Shown in pieces: positions 11,137 through 21,129 of a stretch of DNA of 64,000 bases. The notes under the pieces were generated by a model, which did not search any database, had not been told where the DNA came from, and was given only the letters and a program-made list of their open reading frames with translations. Where the stretch lies: contig BPKG01000002.1 in NCBI GenBank assembly GCA_026005015.1, forward strand, positions 372,001-436,000, given 5' to 3'. The position numbers and the translations under genes were made by a program. The stretch's first letter is position 1. The number at the start of each line of letters is the position of its first letter. Origin of the DNA: Burkholderiales bacterium. Its GTDB lineage: Bacteria; Pseudomonadota; Gammaproteobacteria; Burkholderiales; UBA6910.

Positions 11137-11670
11137 ATGCGCAAGGCTCTATTTCTATTTTGTGGATGGCTATCGTCAAGTCTGTTTTTTGCGGACGTGG
11201 CGTTCCCCAACGAGTCGCGGCGGGACGGAGAGCTTGAGCTGCCTGTCGGCTACCGAGCCTGGCCTGTGAAGCTGCTCGCTGTGGAGCGACCCGACCTTAA
11301 ACAAGTGCGGGACATCTATATCAATAGCCAGGGAAGCCGTTCCACCCGGCCTTTCCCCTATGGCACGGTGCTCGTGATGGAGCTTTATTCGGTGCGGGTG
11401 GGATCGGATGGAAAACCTGTACGGGACGCCGCTGGCAAACTCGAAAAGGGCGCCTTGACCAAGATCTTCGTCATGGGCAAGGGTTTTGGCTGGGGCGAGC
11501 AAGTGCCGCCCGAGCTGCGTACGGGGGAGTGGGTCTATGCGAACTATGAGCCGGACGGAAGACCAGCGGCAGGAGATTTGAGTGCCTGTCGCAGCTGCCA
11601 CGCTCGCTTCAAGGATAGGGATTTCGTCGCTCGTGCCGATGAATACGAGGCAAGGCGCAACGCCCGCTGA
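11137..11670 (+). CDS. Cytochrome P460 / c-prime-beta-like c-type heme protein
   Basis: A 177-residue exported protein with a hydrophobic N-terminus (residues 1-22) and a single C-terminal heme-binding motif CRSCH at 151-155. The body (LPVGYRAWPVKLLAVE, DIYINSQGS, YPYG-like FPYGTVLVMELYSV, then KIFVMGKGFGWGE and GEWVYANYEPDG) matches the cytochrome P460 family. Known members oxidise hydroxylamine or bind nitric oxide in the periplasm. Whether the special lysine-heme cross-link of true P460 is present cannot be judged from sequence alone. Start: ATG at 11137 after GGGAGGAAGG. It follows the lipoprotein globin, so two heme proteins lie downstream of the ECF pair. Confidence 0.85.
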   Translation: MRKALFLFCGWLSSSLFFADVAFPNESRRDGELELPVGYRAWPVKLLAVERPDLKQVRDIYINSQGSRSTRPFPYGTVLVMELYSVRVGSDGKPVRDAAGKLEKGALTKIFVMGKGFGWGEQVPPELRTGEWVYANYEPDGRPAAGDLSACRSCHARFKDRDFVARADEYEARRNAR

Positions 11671-11713
11671 CGGTATAGGGCAAGATTTACGCGCGTCGGG
11701 AGAATCGTCGAGG

Positions 11714-13219
<1,506 letters not shown>

Positions 13220-13232
13220 AGGACGTGTCCGG

Positions 13233-13661
13233 TCAGAAAAAGGTCGTCACCCGAAAGCCGAGGGCGCGCGCCGCCTCGGCCTGATTTCTGTCGGAAGTCG
13301 CGAAGCCGGAGGCGCCTAGGGACTCGGCCAGCGAAAGGTGCAGCGCGTCCAGGGTCCGCAGCGGCGCGTTCGCGACGCGCCCGAGCAGATGGTAGGCATC
13401 CGCCACCGGAGCGTTGCCGACGGGATAAAGGACGATGGCGCCGTCCTGGATGTCGGTGCGCATTTCCTCCAGGGCGCGCTTTTCCAAGCGCCGGTCGATG
13501 TGTCCTGCGCGCCGCCGCCGCGCCAGGCCGGAGCGCATCTCCACCAGCGTCAGGCGGCTGACGGCCACCGGCGCGTGGGCGATGAAGAAGGCGTCGAAAG
13601 GCGCGCTCTGGGGCTCTGCGATATAGCGCTTCATGAGCGCGCTGGTGTCCACATAGATCAT
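13233..13661 (-). CDS. PIN-domain toxin, VapC-like
   Basis: A 142-residue PIN-domain ribonuclease of the type II toxin class. The acidic metal-binding residues of the family are in place: D5 in [10 protein letters not shown]41 in [10 protein letters not shown]105 in TLDALHL and D124 in FATSDRNQ. It should cleave RNA, often tRNA or mRNA, when freed from its antitoxin. The ATG at 13661 overlaps the antitoxin stop by four bases, so the two are translationally coupled. It ends 13 bases upstream of lysS. The catalytic set is complete, so it is probably functional. Confidence 0.9.
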   Translation of the reverse strand: MIYVDTSALMKRYIAEPQSAPFDAFFIAHAPVAVSRLTLVEMRSGLARRRRAGHIDRRLEKRALEEMRTDIQDGAIVLYPVGNAPVADAYHLLGRVANAPLRTLDALHLSLAESLGASGFATSDRNQAEAARALGFRVTTFF

Positions 13662-13891
13662 CGACCGCTTTCTTCGCGATCCTGGCCGATGACGGCCTCG
13701 CTCGGCACCTGCTGCATGCGCTGGCTGGCCCGAAATTTCGCGAGCGAGCGCACCTTGCGCTTCGGGGTTGCGGGCAGAATGCGAACGATCGGCTTCCCGC
13801 GACGGACGACCAGGACCTCGTCGTGGTCAGCGAACAACCGTTCGGGATGACTCAGACCTTCCCGGGCCTCGCGGATGGTGAGCGTTTTCAT
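13658..13891 (-). CDS. Phd/YefM-like antitoxin
   Basis: A 77-residue protein that starts [20 protein letters not shown] and continues with [18 protein letters not shown], the usual pattern of Phd/YefM-type antitoxins: a DNA-binding N-terminal part and a flexible C-terminal toxin-neutralising tail. I chose the ATG at 13891, which has GAGGAACG upstream; an in-frame ATG at 13924 would add 11 residues without family support. It precedes and overlaps the PIN toxin gene by four bases, the standard antitoxin-first order, and probably autoregulates the pair. Confidence 0.82.
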   Translation of the reverse strand: MKTLTIREAREGLSHPERLFADHDEVLVVRRGKPIVRILPATPKRKVRSLAKFRASQRMQQVPSEAVIGQDREESGR

Positions 13892-14014
13892 GCGTTCCTC
13901 CCGAGAAGTTTGATTGTGACACAAAAGCCAAAACGTGTCGCAAGGCTCCCTCCGTTCGCGCGCTGCGCAATAAGCCCGGGAGTGGGCCTTCCGGATCCGG
14001 CCAGGACCCGCCAG

Positions 14015-15120
14015 TCACACCCCCTGCTTGAGGCTCGCGGTGATGAATTCGTCCAGGTCCCCGTCCAGCACCGCCTGGGTGTTGCCGATCTCCACGCCGG
14101 TGCGCAAGTCCTTGATGCGGGACTGGTCGAGGACGTAGGAGCGGATCTGGTGGCCCCAGCCGATGTCGGTCTTGGATTCCTCCAGCTTCTGCCGCTCCGC
14201 CTCCCGCTTGCGCAGCTCCAGCTCGTAGAGCCGGGCCTTCAGCATGGCCATGGCCTCGGCCCGGTTGCGGTGCTGGGAGCGGTCGTTCTGGCACTGGACC
14301 ACAATGCCGGTGGGGAGATGGGTGATGCGCACCGCCGAGTCGGTGCGGTTCACGTGCTGGCCGCCGGCGCCGCTCGCCCGGTAGGTGTCGATGCGCAGGT
14401 CCGCCGGGTTGATCTCTACCTGGATGGAGTCGTCCACCTCCGGGTAGACGAAGACGCTGGCGAAGGAGGTGTGCCGCCGGGCGTTGGCGTCGAAAGGGGA
14501 CTTTCTCACTAGGCGGTGCACTCCCGTCTCGGTGCGCAGCCACCCGTAGGCGTAGTCGCCGGTCACCTTCAGGGTGGCGCTCTTGATGCCCGCTACCTCC
14601 CCCGGCGATTCCTCCAGCACTTCCACGTCGAAGCCCTTGCGCTCGCAGTACTTGAGGTACATGCGCTCCAGCATCTGGGCCCAGTCCTGGGCCTCCGTGC
14701 CGCCGGAACCGGCCTGGATGTCGATGAAGCAGTTGTTCGGATCCATGGGGTTGGAGAACATGCGGTGAAATTCCATCTCCGCCACCTGCTTCTCCAGGCG
14801 CTTCGCGTCGGCGGCGACCGCGGCGAGGGTTGCCTCGTCCCGTTCTTCCCGCGCCAGGGCGAAGAGCTCCCCGGCGTCCTTGAGCTCTTGCCCGAGGCGC
14901 GAAAGGCGAAGCACCACCGATTCCAGGGCTCTTGCGCTCGCGTCCCAGCTCCTGGGCGCGGCGGGGGTCGTTCCAGACCGCCGGGTCCTCGCTCAGGCGC
15001 ACGACTTCGGCCAGGCGCGTTTTCTTGGCATCGTAGTCAAAGATACCTCCGCAGTTCGGAGGTGCGCCGGGCCAGGTCTTCCAGGGATTGCTCGATGTCG
15101 TTGAGGGTTTCGGCGTCCAT
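14015..15120 (-). CDS. prfB: Peptide chain release factor 2, programmed frameshift plus one extra base
   Basis: RF2 ends translation at UGA and UAA. From the ATG at 15120, 27 codons lead to an in-frame TGA (15039-15037) inside the classic autoregulatory +1 frameshift site; after the shift the protein continues [19 protein letters not shown]. The stop-recognition tripeptide SPF (in RKSPFDAN) and the catalytic GGQ (in SGAGGQHVN) are both present. A second, unexpected shift occurs near 14935: after [10 protein letters not shown] the family sequence [16 protein letters not shown] resumes only if one base is dropped. That change has no slippery sequence and would destroy an essential protein, so I take it as a sequence error. 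It lies downstream of recJ on the same strand. Confidence 0.93.
15036..15050 (-). promoter_or_regulatory. RF2 programmed +1 frameshift site
   Basis: On the minus strand the order is GGAGG, TAT, CTT, TGA, C. This reproduces the known RF2 element: an internal Shine-Dalgarno-like GGAGG, a slippery CTT and a UGA followed by C. Low RF2 lets the ribosome slip to TTT-GAC and complete RF2, giving feedback control. Confidence 0.95.
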
Positions 15121-15169
15121 GGGCGGAAGATTCTGTAAAATGACAAATTATAACGTCGCGCGGCCGCTA

Positions 15170-15202
15170 CCGAGCGTCCTAAAAAGGCTTGACGACGCTC
15201 GG
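15170..15202. repeat. 9-15-9 inverted repeat in the recJ-prfB gap
   Basis: Arms CCGAGCGTC (15170-15178) and GACGCTCGG (15194-15202) are perfect complements with a 15-base spacer. The element directly abuts the 28-base palindrome at 15203. It could fold upstream of prfB. Confidence 0.55.
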
Positions 15203-15230
15203 CGGTAAATGGTTCGTCAACCATTTACCG
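15203..15230. repeat. 28-base palindrome, copy 1
   Basis: Arms CGGTAAATGGTT and AACCATTTACCG are perfect complements around the loop CGTC. It lies between recJ and prfB. Copy 2 at 20137 has the same arms with the loop in reverse complement; copy 3 at 61169 is diverged. Confidence 0.8.
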
Positions 15231-15249
15231 GAGCCTCAATAGGACAGGC

Positions 15250-16944
15250 TCAGGCCGGCTCCCAGTGCCGGATCGTGAGCTGCACCCGCTCCTCGCCGTT
15301 GAACTCGTTGACCTCCAGCCGGTAGGCGGCGCGAATGCGGGAGGGCAGCTCCCCGGCGTGGAAGAACAGCATGGCGTCGAACCGGGCGCCCGCCTTGGCG
15401 AGCCTGAGTTTGAGATGACGGCCCGCCACCACCCGCTGGGATTCCACCAGGAAGCAGTCGTCGAACAGGGGCTCCGGAAACCCCTGGCCCCAGACGTGCC
15501 GGGCGAGGAGCCGGGCGAGCTCCAGGTCGACGTCCCGGGGATCGAGGGGGCCGTCCGTCTCCAGGATCTGTTCCAAGTCAGCCTCGGTGAGCAGCTCCCG
15601 TGCGCAAGTTTCGAAGGCCTCGCGAAACGCCTCTAGCCCCTCCGCCGGCAGGGTCAGGCCCGCCGCGGCGGCGTGGCCACCGAAGCGGACGATCAACCCG
15701 GGCCGGCGCTTGGCCACGAGATCCAAGGCGTCCCGCAGGTTGAGGCCCGGGATGGAGCGGCCGGAACCCTTGAGCTCGCCGGCCTGCCCCGGTGCGAAAG
15801 CGATCACGGGGCGATGGAAGCGTTCCTTCAGCCGGGAGGCGAGGATGCCGATCACCCCCTGGTGCCAGGAGGGTTCGTAGAGAGCGAGGCTCCAGCGGCT
15901 TCCGGGGTCGAAGTCTTCCAGACGCTCCAGGGCCGCCTCGTGCATGTCCGCCTCGATGTCCCGGCGCGCCGCGTTGAGCCGGTCCAGCTCCGCGGCGATG
16001 GCCTCGGCCCGGACCGGGTCGTCGGTGGTGAGGCACTCGATCCCTAAGCTCATGTCGGCGAGCCGTCCCGCGGCGTTCAGGCGCGGGCCCAGGCAGAAGC
16101 CCAGGTCGTAGGCGCTCGCCCGGCGCGGGTCGCGCCCCGCGGCCTGGAACAGGGCCAGCACACCGGGGGGCGCGTCCAGGGCCCGGATGCGCGCGAGCCC
16201 CTGGTGCACTAGGATGCGGTTGTTGTGATCCAGCTTCACCACGTCGGCCACGGTGCCGAGGGCCACCAGAGGCAGGAGCCGGGCCAAGTTGGGCTCGGGC
16301 GTCCGGGCGAAGGCTCCGCGGGCGCGCAGCTCCGCCCGCAAAGCCAGCATCAGGTAGAACAGGACGCCGACGCCGGCCAGGGCCTTGCTGGGAAAGGGGC
16401 ATTGGGGCTGGTTGGGGTTGACGATGGCCGCCGCCCGGGGCAGGACGGGCCCGGGCAGGTGGTGGTCGGTGATCACCACCTCCATCCCCAGCCGGCGGGC
16501 CGCCTCCACCGCTTCCACGGCGGCGATGCCGTTGTCCACGGTGATGAGGAGGTCCGGGCGCTTCAGGTGAGCGGCCAGTTCCACGATCTCAGGGCTGAGG
16601 CCGTAGCCCGTCTCGAAACGGTTGGGCACCAAGTAATCCACCCGGGCGCCGAAGGCCTTGAGCGCCCGCAGCCCCACCGCGCAGGCGGTGGCGCCGTCCG
16701 CGTCGTAGTCGGCCACGATCAGGAGCCGCTTGCCCGCCTGGATCGCCTCCGCCAGGAGCCGGGCCGCCTCCCTCACCTGGCGCAGCCCGTCGTAGGGGAG
16801 CAGGGCGGCGAAGCGGGCGGAAAGCTCCTCCGGCGCCGCGACGCCCCGGGCCGCGGCAAGCCGGGCCAGCACGGGATGGATTCCCGCTCCCCTCAGAGCC
16901 TGCTCGGCGTCGGGGGGGACTTCCCGGGAGATGAGCCGGGGCAC
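15250..16944 (-). CDS. recJ: Single-stranded-DNA-specific exonuclease RecJ
   Basis: RecJ degrades single-stranded DNA 5-prime to 3-prime in recombination and mismatch repair. 564 residues, normal length. DHH-family motifs are visible: VADYDADGATA (motif I), LLITVDNGIAAVEA (motif II) and VITDHHLPG (motif III); the DHHA1 part follows, with RFGGHAAAAGLTLP, and the OB domain lies at the end. I chose the GTG at 16944 (VPRLISREVPP) because family proteins begin there and it sits 2 bases after the stop of the upstream phosphoglycerate-mutase-like gene; the open frame further upstream is antisense shadow of nothing conserved. Read with prfB downstream. Confidence 0.96.
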   Translation of the reverse strand: MPRLISREVPPDAEQALRGAGIHPVLARLAAARGVAAPEELSARFAALLPYDGLRQVREAARLLAEAIQAGKRLLIVADYDADGATACAVGLRALKAFGARVDYLVPNRFETGYGLSPEIVELAAHLKRPDLLITVDNGIAAVEAVEAARRLGMEVVITDHHLPGPVLPRAAAIVNPNQPQCPFPSKALAGVGVLFYLMLALRAELRARGAFARTPEPNLARLLPLVALGTVADVVKLDHNNRILVHQGLARIRALDAPPGVLALFQAAGRDPRRASAYDLGFCLGPRLNAAGRLADMSLGIECLTTDDPVRAEAIAAELDRLNAARRDIEADMHEAALERLEDFDPGSRWSLALYEPSWHQGVIGILASRLKERFHRPVIAFAPGQAGELKGSGRSIPGLNLRDALDLVAKRRPGLIVRFGGHAAAAGLTLPAEGLEAFREAFETCARELLTEADLEQILETDGPLDPRDVDLELARLLARHVWGQGFPEPLFDDCFLVESQRVVAGRHLKLRLAKAGARFDAMLFFHAGELPSRIRAAYRLEVNEFNGEERVQLTIRHWEPA

Positions 16945-16946
16945 GG

Positions 16947-17993
16947 TCAGCCTCCCCGGCTTCTCGCCGCCCACACGGGCAACGGTCGCTTCCTTCGCCA
17001 GAAACGGCGCAGGTCCGAAGCCCGGACCTGGACTTGCACGGGGGCGGGAACCGGGGTCACCACCAGGCGCTCGAAGCGCTTCGCGCCGAGGGCGGCTTCC
17101 AGGGGAGCAAACCACTGCCCTTCCAGGGCGGCGAGGCCCTCCCGCCAGCCTTGGACGTCCCCGTACTGGACCGCGCCCCGGAGGCGGTCCAGGACCACCA
17201 GCACCTCACCCTCCTCCCGAGGGCCGGCGAAGAATTCCCGGGCCGAAGGGGGGAGGGCGCGCGCCGCAACGCCGGCGGCCCGGGCGAGGGCGAGCGCCAG
17301 GACGTCGCGAGCGTACACGGTGCTGAAGACGGGCCGGGGTGCGGGGACCTCGCGCCCGCCCCCCCACAGCCAGACGCTGTTGATCGGCGGCCGCCCTTCC
17401 GCCTCCCGCCGGAGATTGACGGGATGCTCGTGGAGTAGCATCTGAATCTCGGTCAGCCGGCGCTGCCAGCGGGGCGCGTCTTCGCCCGTGAGCTGAAAAG
17501 CGTCCACGTCCCGCCCGATCGCCTCGGCGATGAGCCGGGTCTGGAGCCGGGGGACGGCGGGCAGGCGCAGGTACCACCGGTCGGGCCGCATGGGGTAGAA
17601 GGCGAGCTCTTCCTCGGCGAAATGCCGGTTCAGGGTGTCGGTGAGGGCGGCGGCTTCCGCCTGATTCACTTCGAACGCGCCGCTGTCGGCGAGCAGCACC
17701 CGATCCCGCTCGACCTGAAGATGGACCGGATCGGCCCGCAGCCAGTAGGCGCCGCCCGGCGCGCCCTCGTCCAGCGCCAGGGTGAGGGGGGCGACCGGCC
17801 AGTCCTGCTGGCGCTCGACGCCGAACGCCCGGCATAGCCAGATTTCCGGGCTTGCAGGCTCGGCCGGCTGCCACCGGCCCCGGGACAGGAGCCGCTCCAG
17901 GCCCTCGAGGGAAAGATCGGCGAACGGCAAGGGGTCCGAGGCGTCGAAATCAAGAAGGTCAAGAAGGTGGGGAACCAGCAGATGGACGATCAC
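16947..17993 (-). CDS. Phosphoglycerate-mutase-like protein of unknown role, recJ partner
   Basis: A 348-residue protein of a family often found just before recJ in betaproteobacteria and usually annotated as a regulatory or cofactor-independent phosphoglycerate-mutase-like protein. It starts at GTG 17993 (VIVHLLVPHLLDLLDF). Conserved-looking stretches are YWLRADPVHLQVERDRVLLAD, split by a short loop from LTDTLNRHF, then FYPMRPDRWYLRLP, INSVWLWGGG and the C-terminal RFWRRKRPLP. No metal-binding or catalytic phosphoserine motif of true mutases is evident to me. No signal peptide. The 2-base gap to recJ indicates coupled expression. Function unknown. Confidence 0.75.
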   Translation of the reverse strand: MIVHLLVPHLLDLLDFDASDPLPFADLSLEGLERLLSRGRWQPAEPASPEIWLCRAFGVERQQDWPVAPLTLALDEGAPGGAYWLRADPVHLQVERDRVLLADSGAFEVNQAEAAALTDTLNRHFAEEELAFYPMRPDRWYLRLPAVPRLQTRLIAEAIGRDVDAFQLTGEDAPRWQRRLTEIQMLLHEHPVNLRREAEGRPPINSVWLWGGGREVPAPRPVFSTVYARDVLALALARAAGVAARALPPSAREFFAGPREEGEVLVVLDRLRGAVQYGDVQGWREGLAALEGQWFAPLEAALGAKRFERLVVTPVPAPVQVQVRASDLRRFWRRKRPLPVWAARSRGG

Positions 17994-18144
17994 GGTGGCA
18001 GAAGGACCGCGCGGCGCGGTTGGAGGGGGCATTGTACACCGGCTCCTCGGAGGAGCTCCTCTTCCCGGCGGGCGGCCCGGGGTGCGTGCACCGGAAGAAT
18101 GTGGCAGACTCTGGCCCGCCTGCCTTCGAAAGCGACGGCCTGAA

Positions 18145-19389
18145 TTGCAACCTTACGAAGTCTTCGTCGGCCTGCGCTATACCCGCGCCAAGCGCCGCAA
18201 CCATTTTATCTCCTTCATCTCCCTCATCTCCATGGCCGGCATCGCCCTGGGGGTGGCGGCGTTGATCGTGGTGCTCTCGGTGATGAACGGATTCCAGAAG
18301 GAGCTGCGGGCCCGCATCCTGGGGGTGGTTTCCCACGTCCAGATCTCGGGCTCGGGTAACGTGCTGCGGGACTGGCGGGAGGTAGAAGCTCAGGCGCTCA
18401 AACATCCCGGCGTGCTGGCCGCCGCGCCCTACGTGCTCGGGCAAGGCATGCTTACCCACCAGAGCCGGGTGCAGGGGGTGGTGGTGCGGGGCATCGACCC
18501 GGCGGCGGAATCCCGGGTCGCCGACGTGGGACACCACATGCGCTCGGGCAGCCTCGAGGCCCTCGAGCCCGGCGGGTTCGGGATCGTGCTGGGAATCGAC
18601 CTGGCCCGCATCCTGGGCGTCTTCCCGGGAGACAAGGTGGTGCTGGTGGTGCCCCAGGGGATGGTGACCCCGGCCGGCATCCTGCCCCGGCTCAAGCAGT
18701 TCACCGTGGCGGGCGTGTTCGAAGTGGGCATGTACGAATACGACAGCGGCTTCGCCCTGGTGCACCTGGCCGATGCCCAGGCCCTGTTCCAGTTGGGCGG
18801 CGCCGTTTCGGGCGTGCGGCTCAAGCTCGACGACCTGTTCGCCGCGCCGCGGAGGGCGCGGGAGCTCTCGGCGACCCTGCCCGGGGACCTGTACGTGAGC
18901 GACTGGACCCGCCAGCACAGCAACTTCTTCCGCGCGGTGGAAATCGAAAAGCGCGTCATGTTCATCATCCTCACCCTGATCGTGGCGGTGGCCGCGTTCA
19001 ACATCGTCTCCACCCTGGTGATGGTGGTGACCGACAAGCGGGCCGACATCGCCATCCTGCGCACCATGGGGGCGACCCCCGGGAGCATCACCCGCATCTT
19101 CATGGTACAGGGCTCCCTGATTGGCGTGATCGGCACCCTGCTGGGCGTGGCGGGCGGGGTGCTGCTGGCGTGGAACGTGGACGTGGTGGTGCCCTTCATC
19201 GAGGGCCTGTTCGGCGTCCAGTTCCTGGCCAAGGACGTCTACCAGATCAGCGAGCTGCCGTCGGAATTGCAATCGAAGGACGTGATCACCATCGCCGGCG
19301 TGTCCCTCGCCCTGAGCCTGCTGGCCACCCTCTACCCGAGTTTCAGGGCTTCCCGGGTGAACCCGGCGGAGGCGCTGCGCTATGAATGA
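18145..19389 (+). CDS. lolC: Lipoprotein-releasing ABC permease LolC/E
   Basis: Inner-membrane permease of the LolCDE complex, which extracts outer-membrane lipoproteins and passes them to LolA. 414 residues. The family N-terminus [20 protein letters not shown] is followed by transmembrane helix 1 (about residues 27-50), a long periplasmic domain (about 51-265) and three C-terminal helices. I propose the TTG at 18145 ([10 protein letters not shown]), since homologues start at the equivalent residue; upstream in-frame codons lie in the divergent promoter region. It overlaps lolD by 8 bases. As in many betaproteobacteria a single LolC/E-type permease (LolF-like homodimer) may serve; no second permease gene is present here. 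Confidence 0.92.
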   Translation: MQPYEVFVGLRYTRAKRRNHFISFISLISMAGIALGVAALIVVLSVMNGFQKELRARILGVVSHVQISGSGNVLRDWREVEAQALKHPGVLAAAPYVLGQGMLTHQSRVQGVVVRGIDPAAESRVADVGHHMRSGSLEALEPGGFGIVLGIDLARILGVFPGDKVVLVVPQGMVTPAGILPRLKQFTVAGVFEVGMYEYDSGFALVHLADAQALFQLGGAVSGVRLKLDDLFAAPRRARELSATLPGDLYVSDWTRQHSNFFRAVEIEKRVMFIILTLIVAVAAFNIVSTLVMVVTDKRADIAILRTMGATPGSITRIFMVQGSLIGVIGTLLGVAGGVLLAWNVDVVVPFIEGLFGVQFLAKDVYQISELPSELQSKDVITIAGVSLALSLLATLYPSFRASRVNPAEALRYE

Positions 19390-20131
19390 CCGCACGGCCC
19401 CGGTGAGCGGCGCGCGGGCCGGGGCGCCGGCGCGGGAGGAGGGGAGGCCGGTGATCGCCTGCCGGGGATTGCGCAAAACCTACGGGGAGGGTCCCACTGC
19501 AGTGGAAGTGCTGCTGGGGGTGGACCTGACCGTCGAGCCCGGCGAGCGCCTCGCCATCGTCGGCGCGTCGGGATCGGGTAAGAGCACCCTGCTGCATCTG
19601 CTCGGAGGGCTCGACCCGCCCACGGCGGGGGAGGTGCGGGTGCAGGGGCAGGATATCCACGCGATCAGCGAAGCGGAGCGCAATCGGCTCCGCAACCGGA
19701 CCCTGGGTTTCGTCTACCAGTTCCATCACCTGTTGCCGGAATTCACCGCCTTGGAAAACGTGGCCATGCCGCTCCTGATCCGCCGCCTACCCAAGGAGGA
19801 GGCGGCCGCCCGGGCGGCGCGGATGCTGGAGCAGGTGGGGCTAGCGGCGCGCCAGCACCACGTCCCTGGGGAGCTCTCGGGGGGCGAGCGCCAGCGGGCG
19901 GCGCTGGCCCGGGCGCTGGTGACGGAGCCCCTGTGCGTGCTGGCGGACGAGCCCACCGGTAACCTGGACCGCCACACCGCCCGCAGCGTGTTCCGCCTGA
20001 TGCTGGAGTTGAACGAGCGGCTGGGGACCAGCTACGTGATCGCCACCCACGACCCGGAGATCGCGGCCGGCGCCCAGCGCGTTCTCCGGCTGGAGGAAGG
20101 GGTGCTGGTACCGGCGAAGGCCGCTTATTGA
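19382..20131 (+). CDS. lolD: Lipoprotein-releasing ABC ATPase LolD
   Basis: ATPase of the LolCDE lipoprotein transporter on the cytoplasmic face of the inner membrane. 249 residues with Walker [11 protein letters not shown]-loop [17 protein letters not shown], signature LSGGERQ, Walker [14 protein letters not shown] and the H-loop in IATHD. The N-terminal 20 residues before [14 protein letters not shown] are unusually long, charged and low complexity; an internal start cannot be excluded. Overlaps lolC by 8 bases. Its end is followed directly by the palindromic repeat at 20137. Confidence 0.95.
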   Translation: MNDRTAPVSGARAGAPAREEGRPVIACRGLRKTYGEGPTAVEVLLGVDLTVEPGERLAIVGASGSGKSTLLHLLGGLDPPTAGEVRVQGQDIHAISEAERNRLRNRTLGFVYQFHHLLPEFTALENVAMPLLIRRLPKEEAAARAARMLEQVGLAARQHHVPGELSGGERQRAALARALVTEPLCVLADEPTGNLDRHTARSVFRLMLELNERLGTSYVIATHDPEIAAGAQRVLRLEEGVLVPAKAAY

Positions 20132-20136
20132 GCCTA

Positions 20137-20164
20137 CGGTAAATGGTTGACGAACCATTTACCG
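20137..20164. repeat. 28-base palindrome, copy 2
   Basis: Arms CGGTAAATGGTT and AACCATTTACCG around the loop GACG. It sits between the convergent ends of lolD and a small membrane-protein gene and contains the latter's TAA (20159-20161). It could act as a bidirectional terminator, though no long T-run follows. Confidence 0.8.
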
Positions 20165-20500
20165 CTGTTCTGTTCCCTTCTCCTCGGCCGGGTCCTCGAT
20201 CTTCAGCACGCCGGCCTGCACCGCCTCGGTGTACCAGGCTTCATCCTGGAGGGCCTGGGTGACCACGAAATTGGGTGCCGAGCGCTTGATGAGGCGCGGT
20301 CCGACGAAGCCCGCCAGGAAGACCAGGATCCCGAGCCACAGTTGGCCGATCAGCGCCAAGGCCACTCCGGCTCCCAGGACCGGCAGCGTCACCAGGGGCA
20401 ATAGCAGCCGGCGGGACAGGAGCTTTTCCGCCAGGGCCCGATCGATTTTCACTCGCAGCGCGCCGCTGCGGTAGCCGGAGACGAATTCTTCGTGGGTCAT
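20159..20500 (-). CDS. Small conserved membrane protein, function unknown
   Basis: A 113-residue protein. Residues 1-30 are polar (MTHEEFVSGYRSGALRVKID), followed by two adjacent transmembrane helices at about residues 31-70 (LLLPLVTLPVLGAGVALALIG and the segment around LWLGILVFLAGF), then a cytoplasmic tail ending VLKIEDPAEEKGTEQR. I do not recognise a functional family. It lies 6 bases after the AlkA-type glycosylase gene in the same direction, so the two are probably co-transcribed. The stop codon lies inside palindrome copy 2. Confidence 0.75.
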   Translation of the reverse strand: MTHEEFVSGYRSGALRVKIDRALAEKLLSRRLLLPLVTLPVLGAGVALALIGQLWLGILVFLAGFVGPRLIKRSAPNFVVTQALQDEAWYTEAVQAGVLKIEDPAEEKGTEQR

Positions 20501-20506
20501 GGGGCT

Positions 20507-21124
20507 CTAGTATTCCACCGGAATCGGATCCAGGCTGCGCCACAGGTACCAGGTGGCCACCGAGCGCCACGGGATCCAGCGCCTGGCGATGGAGCGCATC
20601 TTGAGCTTGGACAGGGGCCGCTCGTCGTTGTAGTGCCGGCTCATGGCCCGCTGCAGCCCGATGTCGTCCAGGGGCAGCACGTCCGGGCGCAGCATGTAGA
20701 AGATCAGGAACATCTCCGCTGTCCAGCGGCCGATCCCCCGCAGCTGGGTAAGTTCCCCGATGAGCGCCTCATCCTCCAGTTGCTCCCATGCCTCCAGAGA
20801 AATGGAGCCGTCGCTGAAGCGGCGCGCCAGGTCCCGCAGGTAGTCCGCCTTGCGCGCGGATAGCCCGCAGGCGCGCAGCGCCTCCTCGTCCAGCCGGAGC
20901 AGGGCCTGGGGGCTCACGGCGCCGCAGGCGGCGGCGAGCCGCTGCCACACCGATTCCGCGGCCTTGACCGAGATCTGCTGGCCGACGATGGAGCGGGCGA
21001 GGGCGGTGAAGGCGTCGCTGCGCCGGCGCAGCGCCAGCCCGTCGTGGCGCCGGATGAGCCGGCGGATCACCGGATCCGAGCCGGCCAGCTCCCGCTTGGC
21101 CTGTTCCCAGTAGAGGGGCGTCAT
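20507..21124 (-). CDS. DNA-3-methyladenine glycosylase II (AlkA-type)
   Basis: Base-excision repair glycosylase of the HhH-GPD superfamily that removes alkylated purines. 205 residues from the ATG at 21124. The N-terminal helix-rich part contains ALARSIVGQQISVKAAESVW; the helix-hairpin-helix is LTQLRGIGRWTAEMFLIFYM; and the catalytic aspartate lies in PLDDIGL just after it. It lacks the N-terminal TBP-like domain of E. coli AlkA, as do many short bacterial homologues. Five bases separate it from the DUF2062 gene upstream, so these and the small membrane protein form a three-gene unit. Confidence 0.9.
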   Translation of the reverse strand: MTPLYWEQAKRELAGSDPVIRRLIRRHDGLALRRRSDAFTALARSIVGQQISVKAAESVWQRLAAACGAVSPQALLRLDEEALRACGLSARKADYLRDLARRFSDGSISLEAWEQLEDEALIGELTQLRGIGRWTAEMFLIFYMLRPDVLPLDDIGLQRAMSRHYNDERPLSKLKMRSIARRWIPWRSVATWYLWRSLDPIPVEY

Positions 21125-21129
21125 GGGGA

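Noticed and set aside
14920-14950. A second programmed frameshift in prfB
   Set aside because: No slippery codon, stop codon or internal ribosome-binding motif at the break; one extra base explains it.
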